A stretch of DNA of 64,000 nt. Source: Vicinamibacterales bacterium (lineage in GTDB: Bacteria; Acidobacteriota; Vicinamibacteria; Vicinamibacterales; 2-12-FULL-66-21). The stretch's first letter is position 1. Each line of letters opens with the position of its first letter. Below the pieces are notes generated by a model that was given only the letters and a program-made list of their open reading frames with translations, did not search any database and was not told the DNA's origin. Location: assembly GCA_035699745.1 (NCBI GenBank), contig DASSPH010000061.1:39123-103122 (forward strand), read 5' to 3'. Of the stretch, positions 34,994 to 44,219 are shown one piece after another. A program made the translations under genes and the position numbers.

Positions 34994-37687
34994 TCAGGCG
35001 CTCTTCTTCTCGCCCTTGCGCAGCTTCTTGATCCCGCCCTCGATCCGCTCCGCCAGCGCGCGTTCGGTCTGAAGCGAGCGGAGCGTGCTCTGCGCTTCCT
35101 GGACGCGCTCGTTCAGGCGGGTCACGTTCTCCATCACGTGGTCGACGAAGGCCTTCTGCTCGCCGAGCGCCTCGAGATTGATGCGGACGTCCTCGAGCAT
35201 GTTGGTGATGGTGTTCGTCTTGAGCTGGACGTCCTCCACCATGCGGCGCTGCGCCTCGATCTGCGCGAGGCGGGCTTCGGTCTCGCGGGCGGCGGCCAGC
35301 GCTTCATCGACCCGCTCGCGAAGCGACGCGACGTCGTTGCGGCGCGCCTCGACGTACTCGAGATCCGCCTTGCTGCGGGCGCTGACTTCGTGGACGCCGG
35401 CGACCTCCCGGCGAATCGCCTCGACGACCGCCTCGCGCCTGGCGATCTCCGCCAGCCTGGCGTCGATGCCGTCGGTGAGCTGCGCGGCTTCCGCGGCCCG
35501 CGCCTCGAACGCGGCAATGCGCTTCTCCGAGACCGCGAGCTGCGAGCGCCGCTGCTCGAGCGCCTTCGACGCCTCCTGGACCCGGGCGAGCTGCTGCTCC
35601 GCCGCCTCCATCTGCCCGGCGACGTCGCGCTGACGCCCCTGCAGCTGCGCCAGCTCCTGCAGCAGTTCGTTCTTCACCGCCGAGGACTGCGCGAGCTGGT
35701 CGGCGAGTCCCTGCACCTGCGCGAGGCGCTCGGCGGCGTCGCTCGCGGCGCTCCGGCTGGCGGTGAGAATCGCGGTGAGCCGCTTTTCCTGCTCGGCGAC
35801 TTTCGATTCTTCCTGCTGCGCCGCCACGAACCGCTCGTACACGGTTTCGATCTCGCTCTTGAGCGCGGCGATTTCGCCGCCGAGGGGACCCACCTTGGTC
35901 TGAAGCGCGTTGACGGCGTCGAGCTTCTGCCGGGCGTCCATGACCGCGATCGCGACGCCCTCGATCTGGCTGCGCATCGACTCCAGCTCGTGGCCGCGCT
36001 CGATCTGCGCATCCAGCTTGCGGTCCACTTCCATGCTCAGGCCGCTCAGGCCGTCGAGGCGCTCCTCGATGCGCTGCACGAACTGCTGCTGGGCGGCGAT
36101 GCGGCCCATCTGCCGCTCCAGGTCCTCCGCGATCGAGACGAGGTTCGCGGCCTTGTGGGTGCCTTCGTCGACCACGGTGAGCTTGCTGGTGACCGCGGCG
36201 ATCCTGGCGTCGAGATCCGGGAGTCCGACGCTGAACGCGGTGATGCGGTCGAGGAACGACTCGAGCGACGCGCGGTCGGCGGCCAGCCGGTCGCGCAGCT
36301 GTGCGGCGGCGGCGTGCGAGACGTGGACCTCCTTCAGTTCCTGCCGCAGCGTCTCGAGATCCGCGCGGCTCTGCTCGAGTGCCTCGTACTGTGACGCAGT
36401 GCGGGCCGACAGCGCGTCGACCTGCGACAGCGACGCGTGCAGCCCGTCGAGCGCCGCCTGCTTGCGCAGCAGCTCGTCGGCGCTCGCGTCGATCGTCTCG
36501 AACTGCCTGGCGAGCTGATCGACGCGCTGCGCCACCGACGCGGCGAGCCGATCGCGCGCGCCCAGCGACTCCATCCCCTTCTCCGCGACGGTGACCGCGG
36601 CCTGCAGCGCCTTCACGCGCTGGTCGAACGCGTCGAAGGCCCGCCGCTCGAGCGACAGCTTTTCCATGTAGCTGCGCACGAAGTCGGTGAGCGATCCGCG
36701 CTCCTTCTCGAGCGTCTCGATCTCGGCGGCGAAGGCGTCGCGCGCCTTCATGCCTCCTTCGAGCTGCGCACCGACGTCCCGCGCGAGCTTCTCGACCCGC
36801 TCGATCATGTCCTCGGTGCGCGCCGCCTGCCGGGCTCCCTCGTTCAACTTGTTGATCTGGACTTCCATCGCCCAGACCATCTCGTTCAGCCGGTTGGCTT
36901 CGACGACGGCGCGCTCGACGGTGTGCTTCTGATTCTCCAGCGCCTTGATCTTCTGGCCGACGTGCTCGGCGAGGGCGTTCAGCGAGGCCATCCGCTCTTC
37001 CGTCGACTTGCTCATTTCTTGCAGCTGCGACAGCGAGCTGAGGCGCTTCTCCATCTCGCGCGCCAGCTCCACGGTGGCGTTGGTCTCCTCGTGCGTCTGG
37101 CGCGAGGTCTCGCGGATGCGGGCGTATTCCTGCGACAGGTCCGACGAGAGCGTCCGCAGCTCGTCGTAGTCCCCCTTCAGGTGCTCGGTCCGCTCGCTGG
37201 AGGATCTGATTTCCTGCTGCGCCTGACGCAGCTCGCCGCGGAGGGTATCGAGTCTCTGCTGGTCTTCCTTCAGCGCATCGAGGCTGGCGCGCGTCTCCGC
37301 CGCCTGGCCGGCCAGCGCCTCGAGCGTCTCCTTGTGCCGCTCCAGCCTCCCGTCCGGCGCGGTCAGCCGCCCCGTCTCCGCCTCCGCGCGGGTGACGGCG
37401 TCCGTCAGAGCCTGGATGCGGGCGTCGATGGCCTCGAGCTCGCCGGTCCGCCTGGCCGCCTGCTCCAGCCGCTCGCTCACCTCGTCGAGCCGCGCGTGCG
37501 CCTTGTCCGCCTTCTCGTCGACCTCCTGCAGCGACTTGCCCGCCGATGCGAGCTTCGCGCTCTGCATCTGCATCTGCGTGAGCATCGTGCTGAGCGCCGC
37601 CCGCTCCTCCCGGGACTGGGCGATGAGCGCCTGCAACTCGTCCGATTGCAGCCTGGTCGCACCAGTCTTCTTAAACGCGTCAAGCAT
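34994..37687 (-). CDS. long coiled-coil protein, unknown function
   Basis: 897 residues, almost wholly heptad coiled coil from about residue 15 to 890, rich in Glu, Ala, Gln, Arg and Leu, with no Walker motifs, signal peptide or membrane helix. It resembles the arm of SMC or tropomyosin-like proteins without head domains, so it is likely a cytoplasmic structural or scaffold protein. GGGAGA stands ahead of the ATG. The next gene upstream on this strand is pgsA, 129 bases away; the same order has no functional meaning that I know. Stop abuts an inverted octamer array. Confidence 0.85.
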   Translation of the reverse strand: MLDAFKKTGATRLQSDELQALIAQSREERAALSTMLTQMQMQSAKLASAGKSLQEVDEKADKAHARLDEVSERLEQAARRTGELEAIDARIQALTDAVTRAEAETGRLTAPDGRLERHKETLEALAGQAAETRASLDALKEDQQRLDTLRGELRQAQQEIRSSSERTEHLKGDYDELRTLSSDLSQEYARIRETSRQTHEETNATVELAREMEKRLSSLSQLQEMSKSTEERMASLNALAEHVGQKIKALENQKHTVERAVVEANRLNEMVWAMEVQINKLNEGARQAARTEDMIERVEKLARDVGAQLEGGMKARDAFAAEIETLEKERGSLTDFVRSYMEKLSLERRAFDAFDQRVKALQAAVTVAEKGMESLGARDRLAASVAQRVDQLARQFETIDASADELLRKQAALDGLHASLSQVDALSARTASQYEALEQSRADLETLRQELKEVHVSHAAAAQLRDRLAADRASLESFLDRITAFSVGLPDLDARIAAVTSKLTVVDEGTHKAANLVSIAEDLERQMGRIAAQQQFVQRIEERLDGLSGLSMEVDRKLDAQIERGHELESMRSQIEGVAIAVMDARQKLDAVNALQTKVGPLGGEIAALKSEIETVYERFVAAQQEESKVAEQEKRLTAILTASRSAASDAAERLAQVQGLADQLAQSSAVKNELLQELAQLQGRQRDVAGQMEAAEQQLARVQEASKALEQRRSQLAVSEKRIAAFEARAAEAAQLTDGIDARLAEIARREAVVEAIRREVAGVHEVSARSKADLEYVEARRNDVASLRERVDEALAAARETEARLAQIEAQRRMVEDVQLKTNTITNMLEDVRINLEALGEQKAFVDHVMENVTRLNERVQEAQSTLRSLQTERALAERIEGGIKKLRKGEKKSA

Positions 37688-37729
37688 GACGGAGTTCTCC
37701 CTGCGCTGGATTGTGTGGGGGGGCGGCCA

Positions 37730-37758
37730 AGAATAGCCCCTTCACGCTTTTATCGCAA
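37730..37758 (-). promoter_or_regulatory. candidate promoter for the coiled-coil gene
   Basis: On the minus strand TTGCGA (37758-37753), a 17-base spacer and TATTCT (37735-37730). Each hexamer matches consensus at four of six bases. It lies 43 bases before the ATG. Confidence 0.4.
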
Positions 37759-37816
37759 CCTCAGGAGTAAAGCTGTAGAGCGCCCGGCGAGACCGACGCG
37801 ACGCCCCCCCGCGCCG

Positions 37817-38377
37817 TCAGTGCACCATGCGAAAGACCTGAAAGGCGTAATGCCCGGCCGAGATGAAAGTGATCGCCAGCGACGCGTAGATCAGCGCCTG
37901 GACCACCAGCGAAGGCTGCTCGAGGTAGTTGAAATACAACGCGGCCACGCCGGTCACGATGTAGAGCGCCGTGGCAACCTTGCCGTACATGGAGGGGCGG
38001 AAGGTGCGCGGCCCGATCGCCAGGTTGACCACCGCGACGGTAGCGACGATGGCGACGTCCCGCGAGATCACGAGGACGGTGAACCAGAGGGGCAGCCGGT
38101 TCGGCCCGCCGATGTCCGGAAGCGTCAGCATCACGAACATCGTGACCAGCAGCATCTTGTCCGCCATCGGATCGAGCCAGGCGCCGAGCACCGTCTTCTC
38201 CCCGGTCATCCGGGCGATCAAGCCGTCGAACAGGTCGGTCACGCCGGCCGCGAGGAAGGTCACGACCGCCCAGCCCCGGTAGCCGTACACGAGCAGGATC
38301 ACGAATGCCGGGATGAGCAGCATCCGCATGAGGGTCAGCTGGTTGGCGGGCGTGAAGATCGGTCCGAGAGTGGCCAT
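37817..38377 (-). CDS. pgsA: CDP-diacylglycerol-glycerol-3-phosphate phosphatidyltransferase
   Basis: 186 residues, usual length. The CDP-alcohol phosphotransferase signature is complete: D47-x2-DG-x2-AR-x8-G-x3-D-x3-D within TDLFDGLIARMTGEKTV then LGAWLDPMADK. About five membrane helices. It makes phosphatidylglycerol phosphate. Phosphatidylserine or cardiolipin-type relatives share the motif; the N-terminal NQLTLMRMLLIPAF fits PgsA. It follows the TPR lipoprotein gene by 25 bases on the same strand. Confidence 0.92.
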   Translation of the reverse strand: MATLGPIFTPANQLTLMRMLLIPAFVILLVYGYRGWAVVTFLAAGVTDLFDGLIARMTGEKTVLGAWLDPMADKMLLVTMFVMLTLPDIGGPNRLPLWFTVLVISRDVAIVATVAVVNLAIGPRTFRPSMYGKVATALYIVTGVAALYFNYLEQPSLVVQALIYASLAITFISAGHYAFQVFRMVH

Positions 38378-38402
38378 CGTTTCCGAGGGGCGTCGCCCTC
38401 CT

Positions 38403-39752
38403 TCATCGTCTTGCGAGCGCGGCGAGCCGGGTCACGGCCTCCACCGCCTCGGCGCCGGTGACGGGGCGCGACAGGTGAAATGCCTCCCCGTCCGCCGTGC
38501 TCAGCACCCCTGACGAAACGGCGCGCGCCACCGCCGGATACTGCAGATGGCCGGGTGAGACGTCCGCCAACTTCGGCCGCGGATCGCGCCAGCGCGCGGC
38601 GAGCCGGGGCTTCTCGAGCGCGATCAGCGCCAGCACGCGGCTGACCGCCTGCGCCAGGTCGCCGCGGCGGACGATCGCCGACGGCTGGAACGTGTGGTTG
38701 GAAAACGGCTCCATGACGCGGGCCCGGGCGACCGCCAGGATCCACGGCGCCGCCCAGCTGCCCCGGACGTCGGTCATGACGGCAACGTTGGCCGAGCGGG
38801 TGCCGCGCAGCAGCTCCTCGAGCCGGACGCCGAGCAGCGCGGCGAGCTGGGCGCGGGTGACGGTCTCGGACGTTTCGATCCCGCGGTATTCCGCCGGCAG
38901 CGCGTCGAACGCCGCCTTCTCGCGCATCGCCTCGATCTTCGCGCCGACGGCCTCGCCGGGTTCGACGGCATTCACGGCCGCATACGCGTCAGCCGCCCTG
39001 GCCCAGTCGCCGGCGGCCTCGCGCAGTTCGGCGATCAGCATCAGCGCCCGCACGTCCGCCGCATCGAGCGCCACTGCCTGCTCGGCGTGCACCAGCGCGG
39101 AGGCCGTGTCTCCCGACTTCCGCTCCACCACCGCGAGCTCGCGATACAGGAACGCGCTCTGCGGCGACGCGGCAATCGCCGCCAGGTATTCCCGCCGCGC
39201 GTCCTCCGTCTTGTTGGCGTCCGCGGCCTTGCGCGCGCTCTCGATGTGCTGCTGGACGTTGCGGAACTTGAGGACGTCGACGCGGCTGCGCAGGGACGTG
39301 AGCGCCGGGTCGGCGGCGAGCGCGGCCTCGAACGCCTCCAGCGCCGCATCGGCGCGGCCGGCGGCGAGCAGCGCCTCGCCGCGCCCGGCGAGCGCCGGCA
39401 CGTAGGTCGGGTTCGCCTGCAGCGCCCGGTCGAAATGCGCGAGCGCCGATTGCGTGTCCTTTCGCGCCAGCGCCGCATAGCCAAGCCCCGCCGACGCGGG
39501 ATAGAACCCGGGCGACTGTTTCAGCAGCGCGCTGAAGCTCCGGTCTGCGGTGCGGGGATCGCCCGCCTGCAAGGCCGCCCACGCGGCCTGATGGCTCTCC
39601 CACGTCTCCGGCGACCCCAGCGTGGACGGTCCGGCAGGATAGATGAAGTCGGCGAACCGCGGCGCTCCGGGGGCGGGCAGCGTTGCCGGCTTCTTCGCGC
39701 ACGCGGCCAGCGCGAACAGGAGCACGAGCGCAACGGCGGCACGCCTGCGCAT
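38403..39752 (-). CDS. TPR lipoprotein with SLH-like C-terminus
   Basis: 449 residues. Signal peptide with lipobox LAAC (Cys18) after MRRRAAVALVLLFA. About six tetratricopeptide-like helical repeats from 50 to 250 (for example ALARKDTQSALAHFDRALQA). The C-terminal 150 residues contain SLH-like segments, one starting VMTDVRGSWAAPWILAVARA and a second near PKLADVSPGHLQYPAVARAV. Likely an outer-membrane or periplasmic lipoprotein for protein-protein contact or envelope anchoring. It lies seven bases after hflX. Confidence 0.85.
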   Translation of the reverse strand: MRRRAAVALVLLFALAACAKKPATLPAPGAPRFADFIYPAGPSTLGSPETWESHQAAWAALQAGDPRTADRSFSALLKQSPGFYPASAGLGYAALARKDTQSALAHFDRALQANPTYVPALAGRGEALLAAGRADAALEAFEAALAADPALTSLRSRVDVLKFRNVQQHIESARKAADANKTEDARREYLAAIAASPQSAFLYRELAVVERKSGDTASALVHAEQAVALDAADVRALMLIAELREAAGDWARAADAYAAVNAVEPGEAVGAKIEAMREKAAFDALPAEYRGIETSETVTRAQLAALLGVRLEELLRGTRSANVAVMTDVRGSWAAPWILAVARARVMEPFSNHTFQPSAIVRRGDLAQAVSRVLALIALEKPRLAARWRDPRPKLADVSPGHLQYPAVARAVSSGVLSTADGEAFHLSRPVTGAEAVEAVTRLAALARR

Positions 39753-39758
39753 ACGCCC

Positions 39759-41048
39759 CTAGGCTCGCGCCCGCCGCGGTACGAACTCGGCCGCGGCCTG
39801 CGCCGTCTCACGCTGGAAGCGAGCCAGCAGCCGTCGCGGCAGCTCGACTTCGATGACCACGCTCGTATCCGACGCGACATGCCGCAGAATGCGCCCGAAG
39901 CGGTACAGATCGCCGATGTGCGCGCGATCGGCGGGATTCTGCGGATCGAATTCGAACGTCACGGTCGTGGTGTCGAACGCGAGCTTCGTCTCCATCGCCG
40001 CGATCACCTCGTCGCGGCCGGCGCCGGTGAGCGCCGACACGCAGAGCGCGCGCGGATAGAGCGCCGCAATCCTCGCCTTCTCCCCGTCGTCGAGCTGGTC
40101 CGCCTTGTTGAAGACGTCGATGCAGGGGACGCGCTGCGCCCCCACTTCTGCGAGCACGGCGCTGACCGCCGCCATGCGCCGCTCGCGATCGGGAGCGGCG
40201 GCATCGATCACGTGCAGCAGCAGATCCGCCTCGGCGACCTCCTCGAGCGTGGCCCGGAACGCCGCCACCAGCGAGTGCGGCAGCCGATCGATGAACCCGA
40301 CGGTGTCGGACACCAGCAGCTCGCGCCGATCCGGCAGCTTGACGCGGCGGACCAGCGGATCCAGCGTGACGAACAGCGCGTTCGACGCCACCGCGTTGTC
40401 GCCGGTGAGCGAGTTGAACAGCGTCGTCTTGCCGGCGTTCGTGTAGCCGACGAGCGCTACCGTCGGTACCGCCGCCTTGTGCCGGCGCTCGCGGAGCTGC
40501 GAGCGCCGCTGCCGCACCGCTTCGATCTCCTTCGCGATGACGCTGACGCGGTGGCGGATCCGCCGGCGGTCGGTCTCCAGCTTGGTTTCGCCGGGGCCCA
40601 GCGTGCCGATGCCGCCTCCCTGCCGGGACAGCGCGTCCGACGAGCCGACCAGGCGCGGCATCAGGTAGCGGAGCTGGGCCAGTTCCACCTGCAGCTTGCC
40701 TTCGCGCGTCCGCGCCCGGCGGGCAAAGATGTCGAGGATCAACTGGGTGCGGTCGATGACGCGGCGATCGATCGCATCCTCGACGTTGCGCAGCTGCGCC
40801 GGCGTCAGCTCGTTGTCGAAGATGACGACGTCGACGCGGGCCTCGGCCGCGGCCGCGGCCAGCATCTCGATCTTTCCTTTGCCGAGAAAGGTGGCGGGAT
40901 CCGGTTTGGCGCGCTCCTGCTGGACGCGCAGCACGACCTCGGCGTTCGCCGCTTCGGCGAGGCCCGCCAGCTCCTCGAGCGCATGTTCGGGATCGAAGTG
41001 TCGCGGGGAATCCTTGAACAAACCGACGAGCGCGGCCCGCTCTTTCAT
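39759..41048 (-). CDS. hflX: GTPase HflX
   Basis: 429 residues. The HflX N-terminal domain with FDNELTPAQLRNVEDA and the glycine-rich GGGIGTLGPGETKLETDRR at about 183-201, a coiled linker, then the G domain: GYTNAGKTTLFN near 226-237, DTVGFIDRLPHSLV, and NKAD. HflX binds the 50S subunit and splits stalled ribosomes. Second ribosome GTPase in the window beside der. Confidence 0.95.
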   Translation of the reverse strand: MKERAALVGLFKDSPRHFDPEHALEELAGLAEAANAEVVLRVQQERAKPDPATFLGKGKIEMLAAAAAEARVDVVIFDNELTPAQLRNVEDAIDRRVIDRTQLILDIFARRARTREGKLQVELAQLRYLMPRLVGSSDALSRQGGGIGTLGPGETKLETDRRRIRHRVSVIAKEIEAVRQRRSQLRERRHKAAVPTVALVGYTNAGKTTLFNSLTGDNAVASNALFVTLDPLVRRVKLPDRRELLVSDTVGFIDRLPHSLVAAFRATLEEVAEADLLLHVIDAAAPDRERRMAAVSAVLAEVGAQRVPCIDVFNKADQLDDGEKARIAALYPRALCVSALTGAGRDEVIAAMETKLAFDTTTVTFEFDPQNPADRAHIGDLYRFGRILRHVASDTSVVIEVELPRRLLARFQRETAQAAAEFVPRRARA

Positions 41049-41120
41049 GTGCGGCTCGTCCCATTACGCGGCCGCTTCGACGGCCGCTCGATTCCGCTCG
41101 CCTGTTGCCGCTGCATCAGC

Positions 41121-41771
41121 TCAATCTGTACTTCCGCGTCCGTCCGACCCCAGAGATCTTAGCACGCGGTCCCACGGCACCGCGCCGGCGCGGACCAGCG
41201 TCAGCGGCTCTGCCGATGCGTCGACGATGGTGGACGGCGGCCCGCCGGGAGCGGCGCCGGCGTCGAGCACGGCGTCCACCCCGGGCAGCGCCGCGGCGGC
41301 AGCATCGGCGTCCGAGACGGCCGGCGAACCCGAGCGGTTCGCGCTGGTCGCCGTGATGCAGAATCCGGCGGCACGGGCGAGCGCCACCGCGGCGGGATGG
41401 TCCGGCACGCGAATCCCGACAGTACGTCCGCCGGCGAGCGTCTCCGGCGCCAGCACCGCGCGCGCGGGAATCACGATCGTCAGCGGACCGGGCCACCAGC
41501 GCGCCGCCAGCCGTTCCGCCGCGGCGTTCATCTGCCCGGCGTCGCGCGCCTGGTCCACGTCGGCGGCGATCAAAGTGAACGCCGAGGTCTCCGGCCTCCC
41601 TTTCAACTGGAACAGCCGCCGTACGGCAGACGCATTTCGCGGATCCGCGGCGAGGCCATACAGCGTGTCGGTGGGATACGCCACCACGAATCCCTGCCGG
41701 ATCAGGTCCGCGGCCCGCTGAATGGCCGCGTCCGCGTCGCGGCCGTCGCCGAGCGGCAGGATCAGCGGCAT
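41121..41771 (-). CDS. L-threonylcarbamoyladenylate synthase (Sua5/YciO/YrdC family)
   Basis: 216 residues from ATG 41771, whose A overlaps the MFS stop (TGATG). VAYPTDTLYGLAADP near 32-46, KGRPETSAFTLIAAD, WWPGPLTIVIPA near 89-100, and TATSANRSGSP near 142-152 are the family's nucleotide- and threonine-binding motifs. Predicted to form threonylcarbamoyl-AMP for the t6A modification of tRNA. The lack of the second Sua5 domain makes it TsaC-like in length. Confidence 0.9.
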   Translation of the reverse strand: MPLILPLGDGRDADAAIQRAADLIRQGFVVAYPTDTLYGLAADPRNASAVRRLFQLKGRPETSAFTLIAADVDQARDAGQMNAAAERLAARWWPGPLTIVIPARAVLAPETLAGGRTVGIRVPDHPAAVALARAAGFCITATSANRSGSPAVSDADAAAAALPGVDAVLDAGAAPGGPPSTIVDASAEPLTLVRAGAVPWDRVLRSLGSDGRGSTD

Positions 41772-43012
41772 CACAGATTCTCCGGCACCGGCTCCTCGGC
41801 CGCCGGCCCCTTCGGCGCCCGATCCCCGTTGCCGCCCAGACGATGCACGGCGGCCGCCAGTGCTGCAAGTCCGATCACGTCGAGGCCGAACACGGCGCGG
41901 ATTGACGTTCCGGCAAGAAACCCGCACACCACCGGACTGACCGCCAGGCCGATCAACGACGCCGTCGTCAGCAGGCCGAAACCCGTCCCGCGCACGTTTG
42001 CCGGGATCACCGCCGCGGCGGCGGTATAGGCGGCGGTCGTCGCCACGCCGATCGCCAGGCCGAAGACGGGAGTCGCGGCGAACAGCCAGCCGATGCCCCC
42101 GGCCACCGTATACGGGAGCGCGCCAATCGCCGCGACGCCGCACGACGCCGCAATCACCTGCGTGGCGCTGTAGCGCCGCAGCAGCCGCGCGCAGTAGTGA
42201 TGGCCGATCGCGCCGGTGCCCGCCGCGATCGAAAACAGGACGCCCGACACGAACGGGATTCGCGCCGCGGGCGTGCCGAGCGCGCCGACGTGCAGCGGCA
42301 GCACCGGCCCGAAGCTCCGATCGACGAACTGCAGGCCGAAGATGACCACCGCCATCAGCACGAAGTTCTCGAACGCCAGCACGCTGCGGAACGTCACCGG
42401 ACGCGCCGTCTCGTCCGCCGCGCCGGCGTCGTCTCTGGCGCGCGAGCCGGGCGGATCGGTGTACATGACGAACACCACCGCCAGCGCGACGAAATAGAAC
42501 GCCGCGGCGACGAAGAACGCGTGCTGCAGGCCGACGAACGCGGCGATGGTCCCGCCGAAGACCGGCCCCATCGCCGGTCCGAGCCGCTGCGCGGTCTGCA
42601 CCGTGCCGATCGCCTGCGCCATCCGTCCCTTCGGCGCCGAGTCGGCCGCCATCGTCAAAGTCAGGGCGCCGTAGCCGGCGAAGAATCCCTGGATCACGCG
42701 CAGCGCGAACACATGCCAGGGCTGGGTGACGAACGCCATCGCCGACATGACCACGACGAAGCTGGCGAGCGACCGCTCGACCATGATCTTGCGGCCGAAG
42801 CGGTCGGCGAGCCGGCCCCAGAACGGCGCCAGCATCGCGGTGAGCGCCGGCGTGACGCCGAGGCTCAGCCCCGACCACATCGCGACCCGGCCGACGTCGT
42901 GCACGCCGAGCTGATTGAAATAGAGCGGCAGGAAGGGCATCACCAGCGTGAAGCCCATGAAGCCGATGAACGAGGCGGAGGTCACCGCAAACAGGTTGCG
43001 GGCGTAGGTCAT
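41771..43012 (-). CDS. major facilitator superfamily transporter
   Basis: 413 residues from ATG 43012; the frame runs upstream only through array DNA (43013-43162), which I exclude. Twelve hydrophobic helices in two halves of six with a central loop near 185-205 (DPPGSRARDDAG). The loop between helices 2 and 3 has the MFS motif A form GRLADRFGRKIM. A proton-driven exporter or sugar/drug transporter; substrate unknown. Coupled to the Sua5-type gene. Confidence 0.9.
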   Translation of the reverse strand: MTYARNLFAVTSASFIGFMGFTLVMPFLPLYFNQLGVHDVGRVAMWSGLSLGVTPALTAMLAPFWGRLADRFGRKIMVERSLASFVVVMSAMAFVTQPWHVFALRVIQGFFAGYGALTLTMAADSAPKGRMAQAIGTVQTAQRLGPAMGPVFGGTIAAFVGLQHAFFVAAAFYFVALAVVFVMYTDPPGSRARDDAGAADETARPVTFRSVLAFENFVLMAVVIFGLQFVDRSFGPVLPLHVGALGTPAARIPFVSGVLFSIAAGTGAIGHHYCARLLRRYSATQVIAASCGVAAIGALPYTVAGGIGWLFAATPVFGLAIGVATTAAYTAAAAVIPANVRGTGFGLLTTASLIGLAVSPVVCGFLAGTSIRAVFGLDVIGLAALAAAVHRLGGNGDRAPKGPAAEEPVPENL

Positions 43013-43215
43013 TGCAGATTGGCGAGTGTAGAGTGAAGATCGACGATTGGCGATTGGAGATTGGGGATCGACGGATTGACGATTGCGGAATCGACAGATC
43101 CAATCGCCAATCGCCAATCTGTCGATCGGCAATCCGTCAATCGGCAATCTGTCGATCGCCAATCACCAATCATCACTTGTCGATCGGCACTCTGCAATCG
43201 GCCATCGCCACTTCG
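43013..43215. repeat. heptamer array in two inverted arms (GATTGGC)
   Basis: Left part reads GATTGGC, GATTGGA, GATTGGG, GATCGAC and similar; right part from about 43100 reads AATCGCC, AATCGGC, AATCTGTCG. The period is mostly 7 with a few 8-9 base units. The array fills the gap between the MFS start and the glpX stop, about 200 bases. Confidence 0.9.
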
Positions 43216-43229
43216 CATCCGCGCGTGAG

Positions 43230-44219
43230 TCAGAAGCGGATGCGAACATCCTTGTGCGACTCGACATGAATCGTGTCGATGAAGCGGATGCGCGGCGGAT
43301 CGCTCTGCATGACGATCGAGCTGGTGCGGGTGCCGTCGCCGAAAAACCGCACGCCGCGCATCAGCGAGCCGTCCGTCACCCCGGTGGCGGCGAAGATGAT
43401 GCCGTCGCCCGACGCCAGCTCCTTCGAGGTGTAGATCTTCCTGGGATCCGGGACGCCCATCTTGCGGAGGCGCTCCCCGTCCTCCGGCTTTCTGAGGACC
43501 AGGCGGGCGTAGATCTCGCCGTTCAGGCAGCGCATCGCGGCGGCGGTGAGCACCCCTTCCGGCGCGCCGCCGGTCCCCATCACCGCGTGCACGCCGGTGC
43601 CGACGACGGCGGCGGCAATTCCCGCCGACAGGTCGCCGTCGCCAATCAGCCGGATGCGCGCGCCGGTGGCGCGGATCTGCGCGATCAGCTGCTCATGGCG
43701 CGGACGATCGAGCACGACGACGACGAGGTCCTCGACATCGCGGCCGAGCGACCGCGCGATGCCGGCGAGGTTGTCGGCCGGCGTCGCGTCGAGGCTGACC
43801 GCGTCCTTCGAGCTGGGACCGACGACCAGCTTCTCCATGTAGAGATCGGGCGCGTGCAGCAGCCCGCCGCGGCTCGAGGCGGCGAGCACCGCGATCGCGT
43901 TGGCGGCGCCGGTGGCGCACAGGTTGGTCCCTTCGAGCGGATCGACCGCGATGTCGACGGTCGGCAGCATGCCCCACGGCAGCTTCCCCTTCGCGCCGAG
44001 GCCGACCTTCTCGCCGATGTAGAGCATCGGCGCCTGGTCGCGCTCCCCTTCGCCGATGACGATGGTGCCGTCGATCATGACGGTGTCGAGGGCTTCGCGC
44101 ATCGCCTCGACCGCGGCCGCGTCGGACTTGTGCGCGTCCCCCTGCCCCATCGTATGCGCGCAGGCGATGGCCGCCTGTTCGACGACGCGCAGGAAATCGA
44201 GCGAGAGATCGGAGTTCAT
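43230..44219 (-). CDS. glpX: class II fructose-1,6-bisphosphatase
   Basis: 329 residues from ATG 44219. GlpX motifs: [21 protein letters not shown] near 52-72, [17 protein letters not shown] (metal and substrate site), [26 protein letters not shown], and [13 protein letters not shown] Mn-dependent gluconeogenic phosphatase distinct from Fbp. The start codon overlaps the stop of an acyl-CoA dehydrogenase (ATGA), an uncommon partner. Confidence 0.96.
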   Translation of the reverse strand: MNSDLSLDFLRVVEQAAIACAHTMGQGDAHKSDAAAVEAMREALDTVMIDGTIVIGEGERDQAPMLYIGEKVGLGAKGKLPWGMLPTVDIAVDPLEGTNLCATGAANAIAVLAASSRGGLLHAPDLYMEKLVVGPSSKDAVSLDATPADNLAGIARSLGRDVEDLVVVVLDRPRHEQLIAQIRATGARIRLIGDGDLSAGIAAAVVGTGVHAVMGTGGAPEGVLTAAAMRCLNGEIYARLVLRKPEDGERLRKMGVPDPRKIYTSKELASGDGIIFAATGVTDGSLMRGVRFFGDGTRTSSIVMQSDPPRIRFIDTIHVESHKDVRIRF

